Positions 13,759-25,064 of a stretch of DNA of 64,000 nucleotides are shown piece by piece. Location of the stretch: NCBI GenBank assembly GCA_025200525.1, contig CM045770.1, positions 123,295,429-123,359,428 of the forward strand. The letters run 5' to 3'. Made by a program: the position numbers and the translations under genes. The stretch is from Camellia lanceoleosa (Eukaryota > Streptophyta > Magnoliopsida > Ericales > Theaceae). The notes under the pieces were generated by a model. The model was given only the letters and a program-made list of their open reading frames with translations. It ran no database searches and had not been told where the DNA came from. Numbering within the stretch: the stretch's first letter is position 1; each line of letters starts with the position of its first letter.

Positions 13759-15818
13759 TCAGTTTACAGTTACAGAACTTAAGCCTTCATAGTTAACAGG
13801 GGCTTTCTGAAGCTTTGGGTCTGTATATGTAACGTTCTCCAATTGTTTCAGCACAGCCTCTCCATAATCCTGGAAGGACCTGAAAGCACCAATGTATTAA
13901 TTAAGCCACTATTACCTGAAGGCATTTTCAGCCAACAATTACAAAATACAGTAGCATACCCTCCTTTAAGATCTGGATGACTCTGATCAATCGTTAGTCT
14001 AAATTCAACAGTAACAGCACGTTCCTCTAGACTGTCTACCAAATCATTCAAAACTTTGCTGCCGCCACCTACTCCTGAAGCTTTGGCAGATGCAAGTTTA
14101 TTCAAGAGCTTCACCTGCAAGTAGTGCCAAATAGAAGAGGGGAAGAAGTAAGAGGAAAAAGAAAATATTGCAAAAACAGAATGTCAACTTTGCACAATGG
14201 ATAAATTTATCGTGTTAGGGGAAAAAAAATCCTATGTTGCATAGTGAACTACAAGTGTAGAATGCTAAATAAATTTCATAACCACAGTTGCAATTCAAGC
14301 CTACCATGAGATATGCACCATCATCAAGCCAATGATTTTCCTTCAGAGCTCCATGGCCACTGGTTTCAATAGCCAAGTGAGACTCCTTACCAACCGAGTT
14401 CTGTAAACAATATTTCTTTTAGATATAAAATCAGGTGCAGAGTTACATACTAAACAAAATGTACAATGAAAGAAGCATATGTAGTTGATGCTATCATGAA
14501 TTGTATAATTTCCTTTCTGGTTTTCCTTTTATCCTCTTCCATCAGTGCAGACAAAAACTACCACTAACGTGCTAAAAGGGTCCCAGGTGAAAACTGGACA
14601 ACAAGGATCCATCTAACAAGAAAGCAGGCCCCTCAATTAAGTAGGAACCACTTTCATCTCTAGATATCATAACATGAGAGGTGTGGGCTTGCTGTTTAAG
14701 AGAGGATCGTTGAAGGCCTAGGGCTAATAGTACTTTTTGCATTTCTGTTGAAAAGCCAAAGATCTAAGAAATAACTCAATACATGGTTAAATAATGCACA
14801 TCCACACTTTCAACTCTGCGATTCAACTAAACCCCAGTGCAATACCATCTTTAAAGAATCAATCTTATGAGCTCATATCACAATCAGATGCTTTACTTTT
14901 AGTTCCTAGTTTTTTTATGATGTATTTTATTTCCTTACTGAAGACATTTTCTCCTCTGGTTGTACTCTCTTTTTTGGAAGATAAAAGATTTCAATCTATG
15001 AAGCAGAAAGTTCAGTTGGACACATCACTTGTTGGTTCTGAGAAAAGTTACAAGTCATGTACATAGGAATAAGGTTCTCATGATGCCTCTGGTAGTGGTT
15101 AAGTTCAAGACATTCTCAACCATAGTTTCTCTTAGACTTGTAAATATGGAATGCAAAGCTCCATGAAATTCATAAACTGTTTCATAATGAACATTAAATA
15201 TTTCCAAAGAGTAGCAAGTAGTAACAGTAATGAGTACCAGATGAATTGCTTCATCAATGACATTTTTGTAGCCTCTTTTGAACCTGTGTTGCTTTCCTCT
15301 TGTGAGAAATGATATTAAGTTATGAGCACATTAATCATAAGAAAGGAATCAAGCAATCTAATTACTCTTACCAAGTTTCTTTTCAATAAATGTTGTTAAT
15401 CCATTTGAAGTAACACTGTCTATGACAACTGTTGTTCTTGGATGCTAATAGAACAAAACACAAAGTGAATACAACTCACAACAAATACTTTTTTTTTCCC
15501 TCTCATTTGGGAAGATTCAACAGGACCCAAAGTTCAGGATGTAAACAACTACAGTTTTATACGGACAACTAACTAAGGAAACTTATTTCCTCAAGAACAA
15601 TGGCTGACATTAATGCAATCAGACGATTCTGATTGAGCTCACGGCCGCAGGAATCCACAGCAGCAGATCTGGGAGAAAGACATAGTCAGGAAAATACATG
15701 ACATGCATACTAGATTAACGCATGGATTGTAAAAATCGTTACCTGTCAACATCCGCATCAAAGATAATTCCCAAATCAACATTATTATCAAAAACTGACT
15801 GGGTGATAGCTTCCATTG
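13759..15818 (-). pseudogene. Captured fragment of a phosphoglucomutase/phosphomannomutase-like gene, seven exons
   Basis: The alpha-D-phosphohexomutase family interconverts sugar 1- and 6-phosphates; the plant subgroup recognised here is the chloroplast-predicted PGM/PMM-like one. Exons on the minus strand: 15818-15743 (AMEAITQSVFDNN...DADVDR), about 15668-15590 (RELNQNRLIALMSAIVLEE), about 15446-15369 (TVVIDSVTSNGLTTFIEKK), about 15302-15242 (RFKRGYKNVIDEAIHL), about 14399-14305 (IETSGHGALKENHWLDDGAY), about 14110-13961 (VKLLNKLASAKASGVGGGSK) and about 13880-13780 (DYGEAVLKQLENV, KAPVNYEG). DADVDR matches the metal-binding loop and SGH...ALKENHW the sugar-binding loop region. Splice phases agree across all seven exons with no internal stop, but the second exon's donor reads ATAAGT where GTAAGT is expected. 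The N-terminal exons (with the catalytic serine) and the last exon are missing; the reading frame runs into a stop at 13759. Confidence 0.85.
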
Positions 15819-15839
15819 CTAATTTACTTCTTGAGGGGG

Positions 15840-16660
15840 AAAAAAAAAAAAACCAGAAACAAAAATGAAAAAACAAGAACGAACAAAAAAAAAGGGAAAA
15901 ATTCAAAAGAAAGCAATCAAAAAATGAAATAATAATTGAAAAAAAACTAGTAACAAAAATGAACAAAAGCAAAACATTTTTCCTTCAAAAGTAGAATAAG
16001 AAAGAACCAAAAATGGGGGGGAAATCAAATGAAAGAACAATAAAAAAATCAAATAATAAACGAAAAAAAACTAGCAAAAATGAACAAAACCAAAACCATG
16101 TTTCCTTCAAAAGTAGAACAAGAAAGAAAAATTAAAAATGAGGAACAAAAACGAAACCAATTTCACAAGATTCAAAGATTTCAACTTTTACCAACTCACA
16201 TTGAAGTAAAAAAAAAAAAAACCCAATTCCACAACATAAAAAACTAATTTTGTCGGTTCTGAATCAAAACCCTACCTTTTCAATTGAAATCCCCAATGAT
16301 TTTTTTTTCCCTCTGAGATCCCCGAATTAAAACCCTAGTTTGAATCTCCAAACCTGATTTAAGGGAGGAAGTGTTATTCTTCGCTGAGTCTCTCGTCCCT
16401 TCCTTTCTCTTCGTCTTCTATGTAGCGGTTGATGCGGAAAATCAACTGATTTATCTCTATTTCAAGTCGATAATGTCAAAAATCGACTGATCTTACTCGG
16501 TTGAAGCTCAAAGCTTAAACTTCAATGGTGGTTAAAGAGAGATAGAGTGACGACTGGGTGAGAGGAAGGGAGGGAGGGAGAGAATAGTGAGATTATGGTA
16601 GAATATTGAAGTTTTTTTTTTTTTTTTTTCAACAGATTACAAGAGAGTTTGGGAAAACAG
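15840..16660. other. AT-rich CACTA interior with no recognised coding exon
   Basis: The first 350 bp (about 15840-16190) is built of repeated A-rich phrases such as ACAAAAATGAA, AAGAACAA and GAAAGAAC, resembling a degenerate repeat. From 16250 to 16560 the composition becomes ordinary and could be captured 5' leader or intron of the neighbouring gene fragment. Nothing there can be named. Confidence 0.4.
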
Positions 16661-16719
16661 TGATGCTAGGGAGCTCGAAAACGAGCTCCCCCTAATCCCC
16701 CGAATTCCATTTTTTTTTT

Positions 16720-16990
16720 TTCTTCAACAGGAAGAAGACGGAGGGGGAGGGGGACTGGAGGGAGCCTAGAAAATGGGCTGGAGGCGGAGGGCTGGAGGTC
16801 GTCGGCGATGGAAGAGGCGAAGAGGCATGGCGCGGCGACGGAGGGCAAGGCCGATCGGCGACGGAGGGCTGGACGATGGCGATCGGCGACGGATCTGCGA
16901 CGATCGGCGGCTCTCTCTCCCTCCCTCCCTCTGCTTCTCTCTCTCTCTCTCTCTTCTCTCTTCCCCTTTGCTTCTCCCTCTCCTCTCTGC
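16720..16990. repeat. GC-rich block with repeated GATCGGCGACGGA
   Basis: A sharp GC island in otherwise AT-rich DNA, built from repeats of GGAGGGCTGGA and GATCGGCGACGG and followed by CT-rich sequence. It supports open frames on both strands up to about 135 codons. These are low-complexity Arg/Ser/Pro-rich reads and are not supported as genes. Its GGCGACGG core resembles the element's subterminal GCGACGG repeats. Confidence 0.6.
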
Positions 16991-17159
16991 TTCTCTCGCC
17001 GAAAATGGAAGAAAAAAGAAAAAAAAAAAATCCCCAAAATGACGGGGTTTTGGGGATTAGGGGGATTCGGGAGAGCCAAATTCGAGCTCCCAATCTTTAT
17101 TCTTGGGAAAATGGGGAAAGAGGGAAAGTGAGAGGGAGGTTTGGCGCGAATTTAAGAAT

Positions 17160-17455
17160 TACCATTTGCGATGATGTTAAGGCCCGTCACGAATGAATGA
17201 GCTAAAAATAAACTTTTGCGACGGATTGTCAAAAGAGCGTCGCAAAAAAAAAAAAAAAATAAGGCTAGAAAAATTTTGCAACATTTAATGTACCGTCTCA
17301 TATAACCTTACTTTTTTGCCACGAGCTTAGTTTTTCCGTCGCAAAAAAAATAATTTTGCGACGTCATTAACTGCCGTCGCAAAAGCTTGCTTGTTGCGAC
17401 GGCACTTAAACCGTCGCAAATTATTCCGTGTCAAATGCCCTTTTTTCTAGTAGTG
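17160..17455. repeat. Right subterminal repeat array of the CACTA element
   Basis: Mirror of the left array: TTTTGCGACGG, TTGCGACGTC, CCGTCGCAAAA and GCCGTCGCAAAAG recur up to the terminal CTAGTAGTG at 17455. At least six copies in both orientations lie within 300 bp. Confidence 0.75.
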
Positions 17456-17931
17456 TTACTTGGCTAGAGTTTTATCAAAATCCTAGGAATAGAAGAACTA
17501 GCAACTCATGGAGGAGTGGGGAGAGATAGAGGAAGAGGAAACCACCATGAGAGATATTCTTGAAGCTTGAAAGCCTTCTCTTCAAACCCTAGCCCCTCCT
17601 ATCCTTTGGAAAATTTCAAAACCCTTGAGTAACCTTTTCTTATTCTTTTTATTCTCAGCAGAACGAGCTCAAAATTCGGGCACATGTTCAGGTAGGCCGC
17701 CGAGCCCACAATTTCCACTTGAGCGGTGGTGGGCGCATGTGCGGTGGTGGCAAGTTGAAAATTTTCAAGATTGCTCAGAGAATCTGCTTTTGTGCCACTT
17801 TACCGAATTTGCATGTTGCCTACCAAATCAGAAAAGTGCACAAAACACATTATCTTTGCCAAATAAACAAAATTCAAAGAGTATAAATATAACTTAAGTG
17901 GCCTCAATATGGTACCTTTCGACCCACATCA

Positions 17932-17948
17932 CATCCCCCAATTTACAT
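17932..17948 (-). promoter_or_regulatory. Polypurine tract next to the 3' LTR
   Basis: On the minus strand TAAATTGGGGGATG lies directly before the LTR start TGATGTGGG. This is the expected place for the plus-strand primer of an LTR retrotransposon. Confidence 0.65.
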
Positions 17949-18475
17949 TTTGCTAGTCCTTGAGCAAAACAAAAGAAATGAGAAAAATAAAATAACTCTA
18001 AGCCACTTTCGTATGGATCACAATTGCATTTAGCATATGCAACAAGCCTTTAAGCCACAAGGCTATCCCAAGTGGATTTAGTATTGTCTCTGAGGGTTTC
18101 CAGAAATGATACCCACAAACATTAACATATTCACATCTGCCCACCAACAATTAACCACATTACTCCACCTAACAATTAACTTATGTGCCAACTACAGTGC
18201 GATATTAAAACATGATGAGTCATTGAAGGCATAGTGGACAAGCATGAAGGAATCTATTGAGCAAGAACCACAATTCAATATTACAAAAGTTAAGTCCCCT
18301 GTACTTTTGAATGCTAGTAAACACATCATCAGTGCCCTTGGTGTAAAGTGCAGTCCCCATAACAAGTTAACTGCCCACTATAATAGCCCAGTGTAACTCA
18401 TAATAACAGCTAACACATACTGGAAAAAAAAAAAAAAAAAAAAAACACTAAACTTTTGCAACCAGGATTATCAAA

Positions 18476-18830
18476 TATATATATATATATTAGACTGTGT
18501 AATGTACTAATCCATTAAGCTTTCTAATTAACCCATGTAACAAGTATTGGGTCAATGACTCCCAAACCAGACGGTTTTAGGGCACTAGGTGTGAAGACAA
18601 CCCTACAGGCTTAATAACTCGAGTTGAAAAGGTTACGAATTAGAACAAGTCATTTTCATTATTTTTCCTTAACTGTGCAATCTCTAGGTCCCTTAAGCTT
18701 TCTAATTAACCCATGTAGCAAGTATTAGGGTATAGGGCCAATGACTCTCAAACGAGACGGTTTTAGGGAACTAAGTGTAGAGACACCCCTATGGGCTTAA
18801 TAATTCCCGTTAAAGAGGCTACAAACCCAA
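18476..18830. repeat. Direct duplication, about 178-bp period, in Athila 3' non-coding region
   Basis: TTAAGCTTTCTAATTAACCC at about 18515 recurs at about 18693, and the similarity continues (AAGTATT..GGTC/GCCAATGACTC, GAGACGGTTTTAGGG, GGGCTTAATAA). The two copies differ at roughly one base in eight, so the duplication is old. Confidence 0.75.
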
Positions 18831-19729
18831 ATAAATAAACTTTTTTTTTTTTTTAAGAATCAAGGCTAATCATTTATTCTTTTCTGCAACACTAGCAATT
18901 ATCAATGATATACACCAGGGATTATAATAGAGAGGTCACTACTATGATAGTTTATTCATATGAATCAAGGCATAGTCATGACAAGTGTACTAATACCACA
19001 AACACAAACAACTATCCTAGTGCAAACATCACATGCGAGTATTTACCCAATAAACCCATTTCATACAAGTCCATTATGTTCCCCAATTAACATATGCTCT
19101 CACCATTATACTAACAAAAAGCTAACATCAAGTGAAGTGGTTCAATTAAGTGCAACAAGTACAAACATGAATTGTGAATTATGACAAATATAAATACACC
19201 CTCACCCCTCAACTGTAATACAACATTGTTCTCAATGTAAGCAATTATGAAGTAAATAGTAAAAGGAAAAAGAGAGAGGATATTACCAGACGTTGTAGGT
19301 GCACAACCAGCAAGGCGGGGATGAAATAAACACACGCACACACACTTTTTTTTTTTTGTACAGTATAAAAGGAAAAAGGAAAATAAAATAAAAACAAATA
19401 AAGAAATAAAACAAAGAAAATAAACAGTAGTTCACTGGTTAGAATCCGACGGTGGTGGAAAGTATTGCTCAAATAAGGCGTGCATCAACGTCCGAGTCTC
19501 AAATGCCTTATCATGAACCCTAGTGCCAAGCTGATCAAAGCGCTACTGGCTCGACTCTCGATATGCATAGAAGACAGTTTACATGGATGCAATTGACTAT
19601 GGTACTTGAGCTGACGAGCATTAATTTGGTTGAATGTCGCCCAAGAGTAATCCCGATACGCCTGATAGTCCATGTAGAGGTCAGCCACAGATTGCTGAAT
19701 GGTGGCTTGATTATCCAAAATAGTCTGAT

Positions 19730-20530
19730 ATTACGCACGTGTCATGTAAAATTGTGGTGGCGCTGGCGCAGCGGCGGGTTTTGCTGGAATATCATTGGGG
19801 TTGGCTGGTGCATCAAGGATGACTAGCGGTGGCGACAGGCGAGCAATGGTTTGGCGCCATTGGGTTTTAGCATAGAGCGGTGGTAGCTGAAGCTGAACCT
19901 CATTCGGATCGAGTGGGTAACTCTCTTGACTTTTGATGAGTGCTGTAATAAGGTTGGCGAAGGGGAGGGCCCATGTAAAACCGCCTCGGATGTTGCACAG
20001 TTTGACTTCATTCAGAATACATGCCATTTAGTTGAAGATCAATGTGGGAATATCAACCCAAAACCCAAAATCGAATCGATACAAGGCGCAGAGGAAGTCC
20101 CCTTGTCGCTCCTCCTTGTAGCCTAGAGGTATTACATTCTTTTTTAGAACCACATCAAGAAAGAGGAGGTGACGTGGTAAGTTAGTCCGACAGATACTGG
20201 TGCGGTTGTCATCATCCTGCCACCCCCTCATAGAATTCAGTCACTAGTGCCGGGATTGTGCATTCCCGAGTGAACACTAAGAATCGCTATACATTGATAG
20301 TGTCCATTGAGCAGTTGAAAATCTCAGCAATGGAGGTTAGTGTTATTGCTAACTCAACCTCGTCCACAATGGAAAGAAGGGCCCCGGTCTTCAAGTTGTT
20401 GCACACCCCACATAGTGGGTTAATGGTGCCAGAAGAAGGTGATTTCAAAGGGTGTGTCAGATGCAATTTGTTTATCGACCCAGATGGCGGTTGGCACATC
20501 CCTACTTCCTATGTTGGGATTGCGAGGGCG
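19730..20530 (-). pseudogene. Extra ORF region downstream of integrase (Athila env-position ORF), broken
   Basis: Several adjoining minus-strand frames read as one degenerate protein. Recognisable phrases are IAEIFNCSMDTINV (about 20330), LLFLDVVLKKNVIPLGYKEE and FGFWVDIPTLIFNQ (about 20200-20020), then FTWALPFANLITALI (about 19950). This resembles the 'putative plant transposon protein' ORF found after pol in Athila-like elements, but I am only moderately sure. Stops separate the pieces. No transmembrane or viral envelope signature was seen. Confidence 0.5.
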
Positions 20531-20629
20531 TTTGGGTGCTTGGTGAGATGATGAAGCCATAACTGCACAAAAAGACTACATTAAAAGAAAATAAGAAACC
20601 ACAAGTTTTTTTTGTTTTGTTTTGGGTGG

Positions 20630-20942
20630 GTCGCACGTGCGCCGAAGATGGCCGCATGTGCGCCGGTCGATTTCTACAACCCAACAGTTTTCTTTTTGAT
20701 GAACAATAATCAAGACTACTATTACACTACCAATGAACTATACTACAAATGAGGATTGAAAATTTCAAACAAAAAAGTGGTTACCTTGAAAAAAAATATA
20801 CAGAAGAAAATAGTGGAGATTCGTTGGAAAAATGGCCACCGGAGGGAAGATGGTGCGCCGGTGGTAAAGTGGTGGTGGTAAAGGTTGGGTGAAGGTTGAG
20901 GTGAGGGTTGGTGATGGTGGGGTTTGATGGGTTGGTGGAGTT

Positions 20943-20976
<34 letters not shown>

Positions 20977-21370
20977 AAAGAAGATGATGAGAGGTAGAGA
21001 GAGAAAGTGCAAAGAAAAGGATGGTCAAAGAGGGTTAGGGTTTGGCTTTTGACTATTAGGATTTATTTTTTATTTTTTATTTTTTTTTTGGGGCTGGCCG
21101 CATATGCAGTGAATTATGGGCCACTCGTGTGGCAGAATTGGGCCACTCTATCAGCAATCAAGTAGAATGGTTTGGGTATTAGGCCGCTCATGTGCTCGAG
21201 CCCTCTGTACGAGCGCCCAATTTATTTATTTATTTATTTTGGACAGACCGCTCGTGCACCATGATGGGCCGCACCTGCGGTGAATATAAGGCTGCTCCAG
21301 CGGCGATCCAGCAATAGCCGATTAAGGACTGGTCACTTGTGCGCCTATGCGGGCCGCACGTGTGGTCTAC
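20630..21370. repeat. Series of GGCCGC(N)GTGCGG-type palindromic motifs
   Basis: Imperfect palindromes recur at about 20630, 20651, 21098, 21182, 21246, 21272, 21325 and 21350, for example TCGCACGTGCG, GGCCGCATGTGCG, GGCCGCACCTGCGG and GGGCCGCACGTGTGG. The stretch lies between the extra ORF and the integrase of the Athila-like element. Related motifs (GGCCGCTCGAGCG, GGGCGCATGTGCGG) occur in the LTRs at about 17693-17750 and 28718-28780. Confidence 0.6.
20943..20975. repeat. (GA)n microsatellite
   Basis: About 16 uninterrupted GA units, flanked by further purine-rich sequence. Confidence 0.9.
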
Positions 21371-22199
21371 TCTTATTTATTTATTTGAAGAAAAACATTG
21401 CTACAGCCATTTACTCCCATAACTCAACTTGTATCTTTATTTCACATTCAAAATAAGAATAGCACTTTGAAAACATTTAAAAGCTCAATAAAGGTATAAT
21501 CTTCACGCGAAAACCACGGGTACTACTTTTCTCCCTAACCATGTTTGTAACTTTCCCTATTCTCCAACAGGGTGACAAACTAGGTTGATTCAATATCCAG
21601 AATCGAGGCACCTAAAGCTAACTCGACCTATGGGGCTACCATACAGAGTTCAAGCTGAGGTAGTTTTGAAGCAATCTTTACACCCCTAGGTATTTAAACT
21701 AGACTTTAGTCTCAAAAATTCCAAACCTTTGCATTTTAGGCTTTTCTATTCGAACTCTAGTTTTCATTGTCTTAGTTGGTCTCCTAGGAACTTACTACAA
21801 ACACAGTTAGGTAGCTAGACCAAATCGTCAGATGCAGTTCTGGCATGGCGGACACCAAAGGACTTGCACCTTTAGAGGATTTAAAGTCTTCTAGACTCAA
21901 AGTAATTACGATGGAAGATATATTGGGTCCGTCAAGTGGACAACCTCAATCATCTACCCTCTTTCAATACAATCCACAAAATGTTTCAATCTTTGGCCAT
22001 TGACCTTGAAGGTTGTACCATCTTGTGGGTTTTTAATCTCAACCACCCCATGCGGAAATACTTCGATAACCTCATATGGTCCTCCCATCGAGAACGAAGT
22101 TTACCTAGAAACAATCGCAATTTGGGATTGAACAACCACACTTTTTGGTGAGGCTTGAAGGACTTACGAGAAATGTGTTTATCATGAAATGCCTTAGTG

Positions 22200-23170
22200 T
22201 TAGCCTTGTAAATTTTGGAGCTCTTATATGCATCATTGCAAAGATCCTCTAACTCCGGCTTTTACCTTATCAAAATTGAACTTTTTAATAGCCCACAAAG
22301 CTCGGTGCTCTAACTCAACAGGGAGGTGGCACGCTTTCCCAAATATAATCCTATATGGAGACATCCCAATGGGTGTCTTATATGCAATGCGATAGGCCCA
22401 AAGTGCATCACCAACCTAGTGGACCAATCTTTCCTATCGGGCCTCACAGTTTTTTCGATGATGTGTTTGACATCCCTATTAAAAACCTCTACTTGACCAC
22501 TACTCTGGGGGTGATAAGGAGTTCTAACTTTGTGAGTGATCATGTATTTGTGCACCAATGCCTCAAAGAATCGGTTACAAAAATGTTTGTCATCATCACT
22601 AATTATGGCACGTGGGAACCCAAAATGATAGAAACTGGTTTTATGGAGGAATTTAACCACAACTTTGTGGTCATTCGTTCTGGTGGCCACTGCCTCAACC
22701 CACTTGGATACATAGTCCACGACCACCAAAATGTATTCAAATCCAAAAGATGGTGGAAAGGGACCCATAAAGTCGATGCCCCAAACATCAAAAATCTAAA
22801 CAATCAAAATAGGGGTCATCGACATCATATATCGTCGTGACATAGAGCCCATTCAAGACAATGCACACAAGCTCTACAGAAGTTATGGGCATCTTTAAAG
22901 ATAGAGGGCTAATAGAACCCACATTGTAAAACCTTGGCGGCCATTTTCTGCCCACTGAAATGGCTACCACATGCATGAGAGTAACAAAAGGTGAGAATGC
23001 TATGGGTTTCACTCTCAGGCACATAACGCCAAATCACTTGATCTGGACAATACTTGAACAATTCTGGGTCTTCCCAGAAATAGTGCTTCACTTGTGAGAA
23101 AAATTGGTCTTTATCTTGCTTAGACCAAGTTTTAAGAATTTTCCCAACTGACAAGTAATTCATTATGTGA
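22200..23170 (-). pseudogene. Integrase of the Athila-like element, degenerate
   Basis: Inserts element cDNA into the genome. The N-terminal zinc-binding part reads THSILTFCYSHACGSHFSGQ (about 23010-22950) followed by a Cys-rich stretch. The core then reads [28 protein letters not shown] and [19 protein letters not shown] (22768-22440), giving the first two acidic residues and the Glu region of the DDE core in expected order. At least one stop separates the zinc and core parts, and further stops follow before 22310, so no full-length integrase is encoded. Confidence 0.85.
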
Positions 23171-23399
23171 GCAAACTACGCCGCGGGGAGGGGGGGTTCA
23201 CTTGTGACACCGCAAAAAGTTGCTCGTCCGAAAACAAGTCGTGCAAGGCTAAGGGATCACTAGCGTGCTCAATAAGGATTCAGGATAGATGATCCACAAT
23301 GACATTCTCAGATCCCTTCTTGTCTCTAATTTCTAGGTCAAACTCTTGAAGGAGTAGAATCCACCTAATCAACCTAGGTTTGTTCTCCTTGTTAGACAA

Positions 23400-24990
23400 T
23401 AAGTACCACAAAGTGGCATGTTTAGTGAACACAATAACCTTAGACCCTAGAAGGTAGGATCAGAACTTTTCAAGTGCAAAGACAACAGCTAGTAACTCTT
23501 TCTCAGTGGTAGTGTAATTTAATTGGGCATCAGAAAGAGTACGACTAGCATAGTATATAGCATGGAGCACTTTATTCACCCTTTGGCCTATGATGACGTC
23601 GAATGCATGATTAGATGCATCGCACATAATCTTGAAAGAAAGAGACCAATCAAGAGATTGCATGATGGGGGCAGTAGAAAGTGCAACTTGGAGTGTTTCG
23701 AATTCCACCAAGCATGCTTTGTCAAAGAAAAACGGAGTATCCTAGCCAATAGAGTGCACAAGGGGTGTGAGATCTTACTAAAGTCTTTGATAAATCGACA
23801 GTAAAAACCTGCGTGCCATAAGAATGAGCGCACTTGGCACACGAAAGTAGGTGGGGGTAGGCCAGAGATCAAGTTGACCTTGGCCTTATCGACCTCTATA
23901 CCACAAGGAATATGTCCTAACACAATACCATCCTGAACTATAAAATGGCTCTTTTCCCAACTCAAAACAAGGTTTGTCTCCACACAATGAGTAAGGACTT
24001 TAGTTAATTTTGGAGACATTCCTCAAAAGACGACCCAAACACGGAGAAGTCATCCATGAAGACCTCTAAGAATTTCTCCACTATGTCAAAGAAGATAGCC
24101 ATCATGCATTGTTGAAAGGTCGCTGGTGCATTACAAAGCCCAAAGGGCATTCGGCGACAAGCGAAAGTGCTAAAAGGACATGTGAAGGTGGTCTTTTCCT
24201 GGTCATCAGAATACATAGGAACTTCATTGTAGCCAGAATAGCCATCAAGGAAACAATAGTAACTTTGCCGTACTAACCGCTCTAGGATTTGATCAATAAA
24301 AGATAAAGGAAAGTGATCCTTCCTAGTTATGGAATTGAGCCTACGATATCAATGCACACTCGCCACCTAGTGGTGGTTCGTGTGGGGACTACCTCTCCTT
24401 GCTCATTATCAACAACAGTGATGCCCGATTTCTTGGGCACCACTTGTGTGGGGCTCACCCACTTGCCATCGAAGATGAGGTATATAATATCCCTATCTAA
24501 TAACTTTAAAACCTTTTTTTTTACTACCTCTTTCATATTAGGATTGAGCCTCCATTGCATTTCATGAGAAAGTTTGGCATCCTCCTCTAAATGTATATGA
24601 TACATGCACATGGAGTGATCTATCCCTCTCAAATCAGCCACCGACCACCCTATAGCACTCCGATGCGTCACGAGAACACTCATTAATTGACTCTTCTGCT
24701 CTACAGTTAAGTCAGATGCAATGATGACTGGTAAAGTATCCTGAGACCCTAAAAAGGCATACTTGAGTGTGGCCGGGAGTGGCTTCAACTCAAGTATAGG
24801 TGGTGTGACTAAGGATAATATGGCAGGCTTTCTAGAAAGAGGAGGAAGAGACTCAAATTGGGCTTTCCATAGAGGAAAATCCGGTGTAAAAGAAGAATCA
24901 AGTAAAGCATTCACTTCCTCAATTGACCTGTCAATATCAAAATCATCAAACCTAAAATGAGCTAAACAAGCCTCTAAAAGGTCCTCTATG
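23400..24990 (-). pseudogene. Reverse transcriptase and RNase H of the Athila-like element, degenerate
   Basis: The RT start LKPLPATLKYAFLG lies near 24790. The palm block RRMPFGLCNAPATFQ and the catalytic FMDDF box follow at about 24150-24045, then LVLSWEKSHFIVQDGIVLGH and SFLWHAGFYCRFIKDFSKI (about 23950-23790). RNase H starts FKIMCDASNHAFDV with KVLHAIYYASRTLSDAQLNY (23640-23510) and TTEKELLAVVFALEKF. Frames change between 24327 and 24216, at 24004, and at about 23700. In RNase H the usual VGAVLGQ reads FDVIIGQ. The RT catalytic Asp pair is present, but the polyprotein is interrupted. Confidence 0.88.
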
Positions 24991-25064
24991 AGAATGAAGG
25001 GTAAAACCTCCTCTACTATCGAGCCCATAATATCTACAAATAAGCACTTTTCTCTTTCATGGGG

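Larger units (their letters stand above)
7441..17455. mobile_element. Gene-capturing CACTA (En/Spm-type) DNA transposon, non-autonomous
   Basis: The left end is CACTACTAAAAATCGG; the right end, read on the minus strand, is CACTACTAGAAAAAAGGG. TTA flanks both sides (7438-7440 and 17456-17458), the 3-bp duplication typical of CACTA elements. Without the insert the host gypsy LTR is continuous. Both subterminal zones carry arrays of GCGACGG and its complement. The 10.0-kb body has no recognisable TnpD- or TnpA-like ORF. Instead it holds multi-exon fragments of two host genes, a phosphohexomutase-like gene (13759-15818) and TRS120 (8600-12894), both on the minus strand with introns retained. Retained introns imply capture from genomic DNA rather than from mRNA. 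Mobilisation would need transposase supplied elsewhere. Confidence 0.92.
6816..17931 (-). repeat. 3' LTR of the Athila-like element, split by CACTA
   Basis: 6816-7440 continues at 17459-17931. Joined across the CACTA insertion it matches the LTR at 27842-28965 almost base for base; for example both contain CACACCAAAAATAAGC near one end and the block GGAATAGAAGAACTAGC. About 1.1 kb without the insert. The minus-strand start TGATGTGGGTCG abuts the polypurine tract. Confidence 0.88.

Noticed and set aside
14794..15066. 90-codon plus-strand ORF
   Set aside because: Lies in an intron of the captured minus-strand mutase fragment; no recognisable motif.
16666..17131. Overlapping ORFs of 89-137 codons on both strands
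   Set aside because: They come from a GC-rich and CT-rich repeat block in the CACTA element; the proteins are low-complexity Arg/Ser/Pro and the frames are open on both strands at once.
7441..17455. CACTA transposase genes
   Set aside because: No TnpD/TnpA-like segment could be read in any frame; the body is accounted for by captured gene fragments and repeats.
22355..22840. 161-codon plus-strand ORF
   Set aside because: Antisense shadow of the integrase core.
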